From Steinernema hermaphroditum (lineage: Eukaryota; Nematoda; Chromadorea; Rhabditida; Steinernematidae): DNA of 64,000 bases. The DNA lies in the NCBI GenBank assembly GCA_030435675.1, contig CM059625.1, forward strand, positions 9,982,001-10,046,000, in the 5' to 3' direction. The stretch's first letter is position 1, and the number at the start of each line of letters is the position of its first letter. The position numbers were made by a program, and so were the translations under genes. The notes beneath the pieces are model-generated. The model saw only the letters and a list, made by a program, of their open reading frames with translations, had not been told where the DNA came from and did no database searches. Positions 34,636 to 46,236 of the stretch are shown piece after piece.

Positions 34636-37498
34636 TCAATACATGCTGGACAGTGATATGTCATCATCAATGTCGCTGAGCTCTTCGTCAATTGGCATGA
34701 GGACCCGAGTTTCATCTGCTCCTCCATTGCGCTGAGATGGAGAAGGGCCAAGTTTGAAAACAACTGAAGAGTGGTTTAAATTCCATCTTTCCAACCTGCC
34801 GTTACCTTTTTGTGCAGGGACCGACATTTCGACTTCTTCTGACGGGCATCCTATAGTGAATTTCGTTTTCTTTGCACTGCCTTCAATTAATCAATTATTT
34901 TTGACCGCCTTTGTAAGTAACACATATTTAAGAAAGAAGACTTACTGCCTTGAGCAAAAATCTCCGAACATTTCGGAATTTTGCTTTGTTGCCTTTCCAC
35001 GCCCGCCTGACGCACTTTCCGCATGGAAGTCAATAGTTTTTCGAGTTCATTATCACGGCTGTAGGGGTACGTCAAGTAGTGATTTTCCAAAGAATCCTCT
35101 TCCTCATTTTTCTAAAAGCAAAGGATCCGCTATACAATTTAATAACGATTCCTACTTTGTCAAGGGCGGCACACAGTATAGCGGGCACTCCGTTGTTAGT
35201 ATAGTCCAGGAAGTGGCGGCTATAGGGTCCGTGTTCTGGCTAAACGCACAAAATTCAAAACAATAAATATTTCAAGTTAAACGCACTCCATTCGCCTTTG
35301 CGAACTCATCGCGGAGTAGAACCGAAAGTGACTGGTTCCGTGCAATTTGCGGAGGAGTTGACACAGGCGACTCGAACCCATTACTAAAATTGAGTTGAGC
35401 TGCGTGCTAAAATGTTTCCTTAGTTACTTTGAATGAAAGCCAATGATCTCGCTACGAGAGGATGGAAGCCCCATCGTAGTTTGGCTGTTTACTGTGGGTA
35501 AACCAGCAAAACTTCCGTGCATTCGTATAAGTTTTGCAGCTTCTCTCATCTGAAATAGAGGTACAGTCGAAACCTGACTGGTGGATTTCTCACCTGAATT
35601 TGTTCAAATTTCTTAACCAGCTTACTTCTTGCATTTGGCTTCTGCAGCGTCAAATGCTTTTTCAAATACTTTTCGTTAAAAGACTCGAAAAGTTTTTGAA
35701 TTCTGTACAGCCCCCTGTAGCCTGCAAGTACTTCAATTCCCGCCATGAGGTCAGTGTTGACCTAAACATGTCGTGAACGCTGTCTCAAGTATATAGTATC
35801 ACCTGGTCAAAAATCGACTCCATTAATATGTTTTTCCTAGGATCGTCCAAGCTAACGTGCAAATATTCCACGATAGGTTTAATGGTTAAGCCCTGTGATT
35901 GAAGAAATTATTTTTGTTATGTCCCTGTCTTGTGTTACTTGTATGAAAACAGTGGACAGAATCACGGCTATCGTTGTTGTGAAAAACATTTTCTTGTATG
36001 GGACGACGTTTTCGTCGATCGACATTACCAGTCCGTAACAAATGGCGCCGCGCAGTCCGCCATAACCCATGATAAACTGATTAACTCCACTGATCCTATT
36101 GGCTCGACGCTTGTTGACAAGGAACGTCAGGATTCCGACGCCTATAAGAACTGCGTATTTAGTGCATGGAACACTAGCTGTTACCCATAAAGCGGTACAC
36201 TAGACAGGATATAACTGTTACAATAATAAAAACCGGATCGAAGTCGTAGTTCGTGGAAACCACTGAAACTCCAAGGAAAACAAAAATCATCGCTTCGCAG
36301 CTAAATAGTCAAAGATAAAAGACGTAAAATGATCGAAACAAACCTTGACGAAAGCATCTTGAAGCAATTTGCCGAAGCGATTTGGCTTTTCTTTTCCATG
36401 TTACTGAGAACGTACTGCCGCATCACAACGCCACAGACGGCAATTGTCAATATCCCCGATTGTCCAAAGCCTTCGCTTATCAAATAACTCAGATACGGTA
36501 TCAAAAGTAAAACAATTGGTTGGAGCGGATCAACGCGAGCGTATCTACAACGCACTTTGTGCACTTTCAGTTCATTTTAGTTTACTTTGTAGCCAGTGAA
36601 GTTATTAGTCCTGCGAGTGCACCAAAAACAATTCCTTCGAACGAAACAAAGACAAAGGATGCGGCAGACGTCGCGTAGTCCATGACCTTCATATTTTCTG
36701 TCCCAACTTCCGAAAGGATGCTGAGGGTTTTGTATAGCACCTTTGCAACAGAGTTTTACTCCGTTAACCTATTCAACATACCACAGTGACTACATCGTTT
36801 AAAAGCGATTCGCCAAAAACACAAATGTGCAAAAGAGCATTTACATGGAGACGCTCGAAAACACCAATCACCGCCACTGGATCTACTGCCGAGATCAAGG
36901 TAGCAAATAGGCAAAGATCGATGAACGACGTGTTCACAGAGAAGTAGCCAGAGAAACCGTACAAAGTCAAGGCTAAACGATACTTTATGTGAGCAAGGCA
37001 TCGTGCAAGGCATACCTATCATTATGATGTTCCAAAGTGTCCCGAAAACGGCGTATACCATAATCGTGCCAACATTTGCAAAGAAATCTTCACTGGACAG
37101 GAAGTATCCTGCATCCAAAACGATTGGTGGTAGAAGATACAGAAAAAACCAGTCGGGCTTCAAGAACACTTCCTAAGTTGGTATTATATTTGAGTTGGAC
37201 ACGTACGATCATTACATCAGTCGGCCTATAGAAGTGAAAAAACAGCCCAAAGAGCAATCCGATTCCCAACTGAAGGGCCGATTCAGGTATGTAATTTGTT
37301 GTAATCGGGAAGTTTATACAAACTAAAACAGTGTCTAAAAATGAAGTTACAAGTGAACTTCCTTACATATCTTAGCCCCTGTTATAAGAACGAACCACAT
37401 AGCGATGTTGAGGGGGAGCTCGACGTGATGAAAATTCATGTGTATGAGCGAAATTCTCTTGACAGTTTTGTTCGAATGGACATGATCATCGTTCAGAG
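34636..37498 (-). CDS. Na+/H+ exchanger (NHX/SLC9A family), 5' end not resolved
   Basis: It exchanges sodium for protons across the plasma or an organelle membrane to set pH. From 37498 the frame reads [21 protein letters not shown], then [16 protein letters not shown] (exon 37322-37207), then an exon from 37172 with [21 protein letters not shown]. The transport core has [19 protein letters not shown] and [12 protein letters not shown], which carries the conserved Glu and Asn-Asp of the ion site. It is followed by the [10 protein letters not shown] region, [17 protein letters not shown] and [11 protein letters not shown]. The regulatory tail includes [19 protein letters not shown], a 33-nt exon at 34838-34806, and the end [12 protein letters not shown] at 34636. 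The signal or first helix exon upstream of 37498 is not found; frames at 37689-38211 are candidates but do not convince me. All core residues are intact, so it should be active. Confidence 0.9.
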
Positions 37499-39056
37499 CT
37501 TAAAAAGACTAATTGGAATCGAAAAAAGACGTCTTCAATACAGACCTTCTGTTGAGCATTCGGCAACAACGAACAGTACAGCAAAGAAATAGGTGGAATA
37601 CTTAACGAAAGACATGCAGACCAGTGCCAGACCCGTATGGAATGCAAATGATAGATTTTAGTGCGACTTCGACGCAGTCTGTCGTCGCCTAGAATGAATC
37701 ACGATGATTCACGGAAGGTGTTCTGCAATATCCAAGTCCACGTCTGGTAGCCGCAAACGGCGACGCCATCGCCACAAAAAAACCCTTACCAGCCAAAAAG
37801 ATCAAAGACGAAGAAATGCGACCCTCCAAAGTTCGAAAAACCTTACGTTTCCAAACACTTCCGCTCGTCACGTCACATAACGCGAAGTAGGCAGCGGTTG
37901 AATAAACATTACAGAAAAAGGAGACCATCGCAGTACGAACGGTCATCGGATTTGACGAATTTGAGAACGTTTTGTAGCGTTAATCTTTTCGACCGCTCTT
38001 CCTCCGATTTACTCATGTAGTGTTTCTCAATGCAGGTATTTTTTCCGACAGCGTCGAAAGTCGGCGGCTCCTCTTTGGCCTTTTTTGTGCCAACCAAGAT
38101 GTGCACTATTGCCACCGCAGACGTCCTTCTCCCCAGACGCGCAACAAAGGGCAAATTGAGGGAAATAAGGTCGTAAAAACGCGCGCTAAAAATAAAACGA
38201 ACGAAAAACAAAGTAGCGATATGATGTCGAAAGATGATGCACTAAAGCGTTGTTTCACTTCGCGCAATCGCCACTGCTAATTTTAGATATTAATTCAGCT
38301 ACTGAAATCTTGTATATGCATTTGCGTCAGAGCCGGAGAATGCGCTTGAAAATCAGACTATGTTCACTTGAGCGTTTACCGAAAACAATAGCGCAAATGG
38401 ATTTGCTTTCTTGCGCGAATGGGAAATGCTTTCCCAGGGACTATGAATCTGTATAGCAAATGGCTCATTCTACATTGTCTCACGCCAAACATTCTAATTC
38501 ATGTGAAGGAAAAATTTACGGCGAGAAACGGAAACAAGGTTACACTCAAAAAACGTTCCTTCAACACATGGCGCACGACAAGGCGTATATCGTCGGGACA
38601 ACGGTTCGCGCCTTTTCCTTTCTTCATCCGACTCGTTCAATGTCATTGTGCACTCATACCAATATCCAGTTCACATAAATCACCTCCTGCATAGTCAGAC
38701 AAGCTTTCATTGTGTACAAACTTCGACACTTACTCATAAAAATTTATTAATCTAGAAAGTTTTGACCAGATAGATGAAGTTGAAATGGAAGTGTTACCCG
38801 AAAGTATTTAGGGCGTTAAGCAGATGTAAATGAGAATCAGTTGCTATAAGTTATGCCTGTGAGATTATGACACAATGAAAGATAAGCGAGTTTGCACAAA
38901 AGTTACCACAATCCATTGGAATGACGTGACGAGTATCACAGATCGCAAGCTCAGAGGGCAAATTAGAAGGCAGCTTCTTGAACTAAAGTTCACATTGGAA
39001 GAGGAGCACAATGTAGTACTACAAGGACTTCGAGGACGAGGCTTCCGAATTGTCTT
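37499..39056. other. Region upstream of the exchanger and downstream of cccp-1
   Basis: It should contain the first exon or exons of the exchanger and the cccp-1 3' untranslated region. Minus frames at 37689-37946 and 37909-38211 could be exchanger N-terminal exons, but no donor and acceptor pair links them convincingly. The plus frames at 38020-38694 look like chance. Confidence 0.45.
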
Positions 39057-42000
39057 CTACTTCATTAGAGACAGCTGCCGATTTTCTCGTGATAGTCTCG
39101 AAATTTCCTCTCCCAGAGTATCGACATTTTTCTGAAAATGACGGAAAATTTTCCATATATCGCAAAGGTAAATGTTTCTTCGTAAAAAAGAAAAGTTGTA
39201 CATGTGAAGATTCAACACAAAAGAAACCTCTGGCTACAATAGTTAGCGATTGTGGTCTTGTGGGAGTGTTCATCTCGTGTAACATGATATAAGTTATCCG
39301 ACCCGTACCTTCAATGTAATGTTCTTCAGCAACGCATCCTCCAAAACTGCTTGTAGTCGAGAATTGATCTCAGTGGCCAAATCGACGGAAGTCTTCTTAT
39401 CCGAACCGTACCCAAAAGCGCTACCGAACAGAGATTGAGATGTTCCTTTCCTAGCGAGTGGGACCTGAACAATAAAGCGTTTTGTGGAGCAAAAGACTAC
39501 ATAGTACGTAAAATCAACAAGCACAAAACATAAAATACACAGCTCAATGACAGAGACATGCATTAGAAATCTTACCTCAACTACAGGGCATGTTTCCAAT
39601 AGCTGTCAATAGTTTCGTACATAACGGATATTTAAAAAAAGCACTCACTTTATCTAAGGCATCGTCGGCAGGTAGAAGCAGCGACGCCTCTTCTCGTAAA
39701 GCATAACTTTGAATGATTCTAAACAGCTTAAGGAGTACGTGAAATTCGATAGACATATCCTACTTTGTCTTGTTCTGTAACTCTTCTATGCACTGATTAA
39801 TATGGTCTTCTAAAAATTCAATCTTTTCTTGGCGCCGGGCTAATTGTCGCTGCAGCTTCACAATTTTCTCGATCATAACCTGCTGCACATTGTCATCAGT
39901 GGGCATCGAATTCAAGGAAAGCTGGGGACCAGTTGACTGTCCCGAAGCACTGCTAGCTTTCGAGGTAGGTTCTAAATTTCGATGTCCGCCTTCGACATGG
40001 TGTCGACCAAGCAGCTCAATGGAAGTGATTGATGAAGCTCGCGAAGACTCCAAACCCAATTTAGGTTCAGACAGCGAATTGGTATTCATGACAGGAGATC
40101 CATCTGATGGAGACCGAACTTCAATGGTAGGCTGCGCCGCGAGTTGCTTTCGCAGAGACGTTACTTCCGCTTTCAACTCCTGAATTGATTTCATTACGCT
40201 GCATCCTAAGCACAAAAGTCACCTTAACATAGGACGTATTCTTCCTCTTAATGACTGCATTTTCACTCTGTAATTCTTCAACCGACGAGTTCAGCTTCTT
40301 GACTAAAACGCATCAATAGTCGGGTCGTTTTTTTCTGCATATTCAACCTTTCTCTCGGTGGTCCTCCAATTCTTTCTTGAGAGTCGATAATTCAAAAGAC
40401 GACGAGTGCACCGCTTCTTCAAGATTTTTACTCTGCAAACAATGACAATGGGGAAGGTCGTGATTATCGATATATACCAGAGATTCGTTGTGAGTTTTCA
40501 TGACCGATTCCGCCATTTCAAGTTCGACAATGCGCTTTGCAAGTTCGAGATTCTACAAACGCACTGTCAACAAGGTAGACTGCTTGGAACAAACCTTCGC
40601 CCGAGCAGCTTCCAGTTCTGCGGAAACGTCAGCATTCTTTTGAGTCAAGCGTTCGGTTATCTCCAGCATTCTTTCGGCTTGCTTTCGACATTCACCTGCT
40701 TCTCGTTCCGCTTGATCGCGTTCTTGCTGCGCTTCGTCACAAGCTGCTGATGCCTTTGAGGCACATTCAACCGACCTGAAAGAAACAGCTCCGATTTAGT
40801 CCAGTTATGATCCATATTCCACACTTACTCATTGATTCGAACCTCTATTCCTCGAAGTCTCTCCAATTCAGCATCTTTTCTTTCCATATCATGCTGTGTC
40901 TTCGTGGCCTCTTCCTGCAGTTTGTTAAGCTTTTCTTGAATGCTATTCCGAAATTCTATTGCCTCCTCCAGCTCTTTCACGTAGACTTGATTCTCTTCGC
41001 GCAAACGGGCCATTTCGCTGAGAACGGTTTTGTATAGTTCCTCCTTGTTTTCATGGAACTTCCGAGCTTCCTCTTTATCAGTTGCCGACTGCTTCTCGAA
41101 TTGCTAAAGAAATTAGGGCGTTGCGGAAATTTGTTTTTAGATGTTTCTACCTGCAGCTGTCCCATGAGATGTCTATGATCATCTTTTACGGCATCTCTTT
41201 CCTCTGATAGCCGAGAAATCTGTTTTTTCATTACATCCATTTCTTTCTTTAGTGTGATTATCGTGGATTGTCCAGCTTCGATGCGAGCCTCGCTCAATTT
41301 CAGCTGATTCTTTAGGTCGTTACCCTCGGATTGCGCTCTCAACAATTCATTTTTAAGTTGATTCTCTATGGTTTTCTACAAATTCATTTTAATTTGCAAT
41401 GAATATAATCGGAATTTACCATCTCTTCCAACGCTTTTTGGCTGCTGGATTGACGAAGCGAATCACGGTCTTCAATGACAAGGCGTAATTCATCTGTGAG
41501 TTTCGATGTTGAATCTTTCATTCTCATCACCTCGGCTTCTCTCATGGCGTACTTTATTACGGCGTCGTTCTTCTCTTTCTCACTGGCTGCTAGCTTTTTG
41601 TTTAACTGAAAGCAATTAAAATTGACTATGCTTTAACACTTGCGTTTCATTACCTGAGCGATGCTGCTGTTCATCTTTTCCGTGAGGTCGGCAGTCATGT
41701 TCTTGAATTGGGTTTCTTGAGCTGTCGACCTATCTCTCAGCGCTTTCAGCTGGTATTCGCATTCCAAAAGTTTCCGTTCGTATTCGGATGTTTTCGCGAT
41801 CTGCTCCTGTAACACAGAAGCATAAGCATATCCAACAACTTAAAACATGCAATATCAGTTGTCTTCATCGTTTCCTCAATCTGATCGCGGTCGCGGAGCG
41901 CTCTCAGCAGCCGCTCTCGATATTCGCTGTTCTCCTTTTCGAGGCTAAAGAGGTTACTATTAACGCAAATGATGCGCCTGCGATCACACATACCGGTCAA

Positions 42001-42220
42001 CTTCTGTGCACAGGATGTTGTATTTTTCATACAAGGTCGAAAGTTTAGTAACGCTAACACTGGGCCCATCTGATGTTGATTCAGAAGAATCGCTGTCGCC
42101 ACTGATATGAATATTTGCTAAAGGCGAAGAAGGAGGGTCTTTATCTTCAGATTGAGTGGGACGTCCATTTGGCTCAACCTGAACCTGTGGCGTTGGTAGC
42201 ATCCCTTCCTGCGAGTTCAT
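39057..42220 (-). CDS. cccp-1: CCDC186 orthologue, coiled-coil protein of dense-core vesicle biogenesis
   Basis: A long coiled-coil protein starts at 42220 (MNSQEGMLPTPQVQVEP...) with a Ser/Asp-rich head, followed by heptad-rich exons to about 39800. The C-terminus is diagnostic for CCDC186/CCCP-1: EKIEFLEDHINQCIEELQNK, KIIQSYALREEA, and EINSRLQAVLEDALLKNITL. The last exon (acceptor TTTCAG) encodes KNVDTLGEEISRLSRENRQL and stops at 39057. In C. elegans, CCCP-1 works with RAB-2 and the EARP complex at the trans-Golgi to sort dense-core vesicle cargo. A 27-nt in-phase exon (LLETCPVVE) lies between the exons ending ADDALDK and starting VPLARKG. The 5' end follows the acceptor AATATTTCAG, and NDUFA9 ends 386 bp upstream on the same strand, so the two may form an operon. 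Confidence 0.9.
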
Positions 42221-42354
42221 TGTAAATCGTTGCTAAAAGGCTTTCATGCCAGTCTTCCTTCTGAAATATTTGCAACCTTTAGGACTGCGTTTGTTTGCCT
42301 TCTTGGACATTTATAGGATAGAAGCGCAATTAAAACAGCAACATCATTTCACCG

Positions 42355-42571
42355 CTAACCCACCAAATTTGCGAAAAACATAACAACATCCGCTATAACG
42401 GGAGCCACATTCTCCATGTACATACCCTGTACACAGTGGTTATTCATAAAAGTCTTACTCCGTCATCAAAATAGAGTAGCACAATCATATGCGGTATTTG
42501 AGCAACGACGGGCAGGAGAATTCGAATAGCAATGGACAAAACCAGAGAGTGACGAGACACATCTACACAGT
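42355..42571 (-). CDS. Possible small membrane-protein cistron between NDUFA9 and cccp-1
   Basis: Thirty-five bases after the NDUFA9 stop there is an acceptor (GTAATTTAG, ending 42572). The following frame reads RHSLVLSIAIRILLPVVAQI then PHMIVLLYFDDG, a donor GTAAGAC, an acceptor TGTACAG, and GMYMENVAPVIADVVMFFAN ending LVG-stop at 42355. It resembles part of a helical membrane protein. Problems: the gap between donor and acceptor is only about 32 nt, short even for nematodes, and the only ATGs in frame are internal (42488, and another in the second part). It could be a short cistron, an alternative 3' exon of NDUFA9, or a chance hydrophobic frame. Confidence 0.3.
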
Positions 42572-42606
42572 CTAAATTACTTTACTAAGACATTCTCAAG
42601 TACAAT

Positions 42607-44025
42607 CTAGGACATGGAGAGATTGAATGCTTTCGTCTCAGTAGCAACACCAGAAAGAGTTGTCTTTTTCTGGACAAGCGGAGGGGAACGGAGAGGAAGA
42701 GGTGGCGGAGGCAGATCTCCGTACTGCTCTTCGTAGTATTTGTTGAATGACTGGTAGAACGCTTGCTGTCCTCCAGCGAATTCAAATTCAGTCAGGCGAC
42801 GGACTCCAAGATCAGCCAAAGTCGGTTCACCAGTCAAAATATCGTTGGTTCCCTCCTACAATTTAATGAATAACTTCAAAACAAATGCACTAGAAAAACA
42901 TACCACGTACTCGATCCATTCCCAGTTCAGAGGAGTATTGCACTTGAAGACTTTGCTGTACATCTGGCAACCAATAATGAGGGAACGGAAGTACGGATCG
43001 AAAAGGCCATGACGTTTGTAATGGAATCCAAACTTCGGGATGCAGTGCGCCTTCTGATACATAAAGTCCATCAACTCAGCAAGCTTGTAGCAGTGAGGTC
43101 CAACAAATTCATATGTTTTTCCGGCAGTAGTGGCATCACCAACAACTTTGGAAATGCCAAGAGCAACGTCATTACCCTGAAAACACCCTTGACAATGTAG
43201 AAACGACGACATTTCCTTACAAAGATTGGCATCTTAAACGTTTGTTCTCCAGCTTTGTGAAGCCACACGTAGTCCAAAGGACTCTTCCGGTAACGAGAAA
43301 CATAGATCTTGATGAAAGAGTCGTTTTCTCCGTACATCAAAGCCGGTCGGATAATAGTGGCATCAAGGAATTCTTCACGGACAGCGAGTTCTCCACGAGC
43401 CTTGCTCTTCAGCCACTCAGAACCATTTTTCAAGACGGTTCCTTTCGGATTCACATTTGCGTTCAGTGCGGAGATATGCACAAAGCGTTCAACGCCCATC
43501 TCCCGAGCAATACGCGCCAGGCGACGAGCACCATGCTCGTGAACGTCATAATAGGAGTAGTTCCTGAAAATGATATAAAATTATCGCTACACAAATAAAG
43601 ATTTCTTACCCGGTCTGGATCTTCGACCCAATCAAATTAACAACAACATTGCTGTACTTCAACGCTCGGCGAATAGATTCTTCATCCTTCAGATCAAATG
43701 GGGAGAAATGGATTTGTCCCAACTCTCCGACAACTTTGTGCTCACGGACGTAATACGGATCACATCGGTACGGAATAACGACTTGAGTTCCTTGCTTAGC
43801 CAAACGGTTGACGACGGGGAGGCCGAGAAAGCCAGTCGCGCCGAAAACAGTTACAACATTTCCGGAGAAGCTCGCTCGTCCGCCTGCTCCTTTGCGGAAG
43901 CTGGCATTCACACTAGACACCTTCGCCTTGGGCACTTCTGGCACCTGAGTGCTGTACGTGGCGATGACGTTGACAACAAGGGGTGTTGTCGTCCCGACAC
44001 GCGAACGGCAACCCAACGTGAGCAT
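42607..44025 (-). CDS. NDUFA9: NADH dehydrogenase (complex I) subunit NDUFA9, four exons, 426 residues
   Basis: This is an accessory subunit of mitochondrial complex I with an SDR-type NAD(P)H-binding fold that helps join the peripheral and membrane arms. Exons 44025-43610, 43563-43221, 43176-42904 and 42855-42607 sum to an exact frame. The N-terminus ([18 protein letters not shown]...) looks like a mitochondrial targeting peptide. The Rossmann motif [20 protein letters not shown] follows, then [25 protein letters not shown] and [10 protein letters not shown]. The start at 44025 lies one base after the acceptor TTGCTTCAG. It diverges from GCLM, whose start is 922 bp away, and runs toward cccp-1. 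Length and motifs match the family; no break is seen. Confidence 0.95.
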
Positions 44026-44947
44026 TCTGAAGCAAAAAAAAAGAAATGAACACATCGAAAAATGACGATCACGGGAAGCGCAAACGCGTTTTCAGCAAGC
44101 GACATATGTTATTTATTATTATTCGTTCAAATTTCGTGCAAAATTCGTCAAAAAGGAATTTCGGCAAATGTTCTCCAACTCCGAAGAGCACGGCGACAAT
44201 GATGGTCATAGCACAGGCTAATCGTTCCAAGAATCACTGCCTAGACGATTCGCTGAACTGCATTGCACCCGCGAATGAAGTTCGATTTAGATTTTAGGAA
44301 ATTGGTGGTACCTTCCCCATAATGAAAGAACCTTCCCCATAATGAAAGAGAAGAAGCGAGTTCAATATGCTCTTTTGAAAAATTGTAACGTTATTCGCAC
44401 ATCGCTCTGGTAAAAACATGTGGTACATAAACAAAAAGTCATCGTATGTATATTTCCCTAGGTTCAATTTTATTTCCAGCTTTTTTTTAACCCTATTGCT
44501 ACGCCATTCATATAAAGCGGTGTATTACGATGCATGCCTTTTGAAGACTGTAACCTCTAGGCGTGAATCTCAGCACGAAAGAGAGAAATGTCGTTGCCAA
44601 GCAATGCGCAAACGACTCGCGCACTCAAAGTAAATCTGTATTCACACATATCGTGCGTATTCATGTGCTTACGCCTAAATCATTCTTTAGCGGCAATTTG
44701 AAGTTTGACCAAACGTCATTCTACATTGGTGATAGAAGAGAACACAGTCATTATAAGAGCTTTTCTTGTAGTTTATGTTCTTTCCTCGCGTCGGCTTTAC
44801 GCACAAAGCACAGGCGAAGGTGCGCAGCGTCGTCGTATCATTGTTTGGTTCGTAAGAAACCGAGCGTTCGTTTATTTTCGGGACTGATTTTGCGCGATTT
44901 GCTCTAACCCTTGAACGATACCGTGCTAATCCATATCTTTTCAGAAA
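44026..44947. other. Divergent promoter region between NDUFA9 and GCLM
   Basis: No supported gene. It holds trans-splice acceptors for both genes at its ends (near 44028 on the minus strand, TTTTCAG at 44939-44945 on the plus strand). A perfect 20-bp tandem duplication starting CCTTCCCCATAATGAAAGA sits at 44311-44350. Open frames inside are unconvincing. Confidence 0.55.
44311..44350. repeat. 20-bp tandem duplication
   Basis: Two adjacent copies (44311-44330, 44331-44350) of a 20-bp unit differ only at the last base. It lies in the shared 5' region of NDUFA9 and GCLM and may be a local slippage event or a doubled factor site. Confidence 0.8.
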
Positions 44948-45887
44948 ATGTCGTGCTCCAATGCACTGTTACAAAAGCTGCAGAGCTTGAAGTCGTTCCG
45001 GATACACACCGGTAATATCAACAGCTTTGCCGAATTAAAATTAAAACGGTTCAAGAACTCGGCTGAAGAGCTGTCAGCTTGCCTCGATCTCCAGTTTGGG
45101 AAGCTTGATCAGGCAGTCGACATCGGGTAATGACTACTTAACCGTGTTAGTACCATCCAATATTTTATAGACCGAACGGTACCGTTCTGCTTTCTGAATG
45201 CCTCCATGACATTATGTATGAACGTGACGATCTTAAGATCTCACTGAAGGTCTTCTTGACAGAGTTTGACTTCGGTCAAATTACGAATGCAATCGAAGCC
45301 ACTCTCGACCAGCTGAAAACGGACAGCATTGAGCAGATCATCGTCGCCTTCCCGGAAATGGAGGGGGAAAGCGATGAGGACGAAAAATTGTGGCGCAAAA
45401 ATTTGATTTCTTTGTGGAAGAACATTGAAAGCTTGGTCGACTCTGGCAAAGTAGTCAGTGCGGGTGTTGCGGACCTTCAGCTCTCTCAGCTTGAAAAGCT
45501 ATATGATGAAGCTGATGTTAAGCCGTGCGTAAATCATTTCAATATTGATGGCTGTTGTGTGGTAAGTGCCTTTGTTAGCTGCTGTTAAATCTAAACTTGT
45601 TGTTGACAGGTTCCTCCAGAACTCCAATCGTTTGCAAGGGAACATGACATTCAACTTCTAACCCACAATGACCCGAGTCCTTTCCCTGTCAAGGAAGTCT
45701 TTTCCAGTGTGTGCGAACATCGTTGTGACTCACAACCATGCGGATTCGGACTCGTTTGGGCAGCTCGGTACTTAACCATTCTATTGCAGAGAATTAACAG
45801 TTATTCTCTAGGTACACCGTATGGGTCCAACGTCGATCGATCATGGCTTCGAAAGGATACATCATTCAATTCAACGAACAGAAATAA
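44948..45887 (+). CDS. GCLM: Glutamate-cysteine ligase regulatory (modifier) subunit, four exons, 267 residues
   Basis: It is the aldo-keto-reductase-fold partner that activates the catalytic subunit for the first step of glutathione synthesis. Exons 44948-45126, 45171-45561, 45610-45767 and 45812-45887 give 268 codons. Matches to the family are FRIHTGNINSF at the start, LDSGKVVSAGVADLQLSQLE-like spacing around SGKVVSAGVADL, QLEKLYDEADVKPCVNHFN, the strongly conserved FAREHDIQLLTHNDP, and the end RYTVWVQRRSIMASKGYIIQ. The start follows TTTTCAG, a probable trans-splice site. AATAAA at 45968-45973 may be its polyadenylation signal. The family keeps the aldo-keto reductase fold but is not thought to act as an oxidoreductase. 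Confidence 0.92.
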
Positions 45888-46236
45888 TTATAAGCTATTT
45901 ATGTGTGATTGCATCATCAGAATCGTTGACAGTTTAAACTATTATAGGAGATCAAGTGATGATGGTCAATAAAAATATTCCCGAAGGCATTTCACTCAAA
46001 CGGATTCATTAATATGCTCATTATTGGAGCGCAAATGGCCTGTGGCACGGATTTGTTGCCATTCCATGCCGTTGTTAATTATTTGCGAAGAGACTTGCAT
46101 TTGTTTGAACCAGACACGTCCATCCACTTCTCCAAAGCCGCGTGTGCCTCTGTTTGCGTGACTGCTAAGTGAACGCTTTCAGCGACACTCGAAGCTTCTC
46201 GCCCACTTATAAAATGGTCCATTTCCTCTAAATTCC
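45888..46236. other. Spacer after GCLM
   Basis: It contains the GCLM 3' end (AATAAA at 45968) and 5' flank of the next small gene, with a TATA-like TATAAAA at about 46209-46215. Nothing else is seen. Confidence 0.5.

Noticed and set aside
38875..39135. 86-codon plus frame with a charged helix-like start
   Set aside because: Its second half is antisense to the last cccp-1 exon, and no family is recognised.
46166..46188. miR-86-like string TAAGTGAACGCTTT
   Set aside because: The seed differs at one base, and the local hairpin is too short for a precursor.
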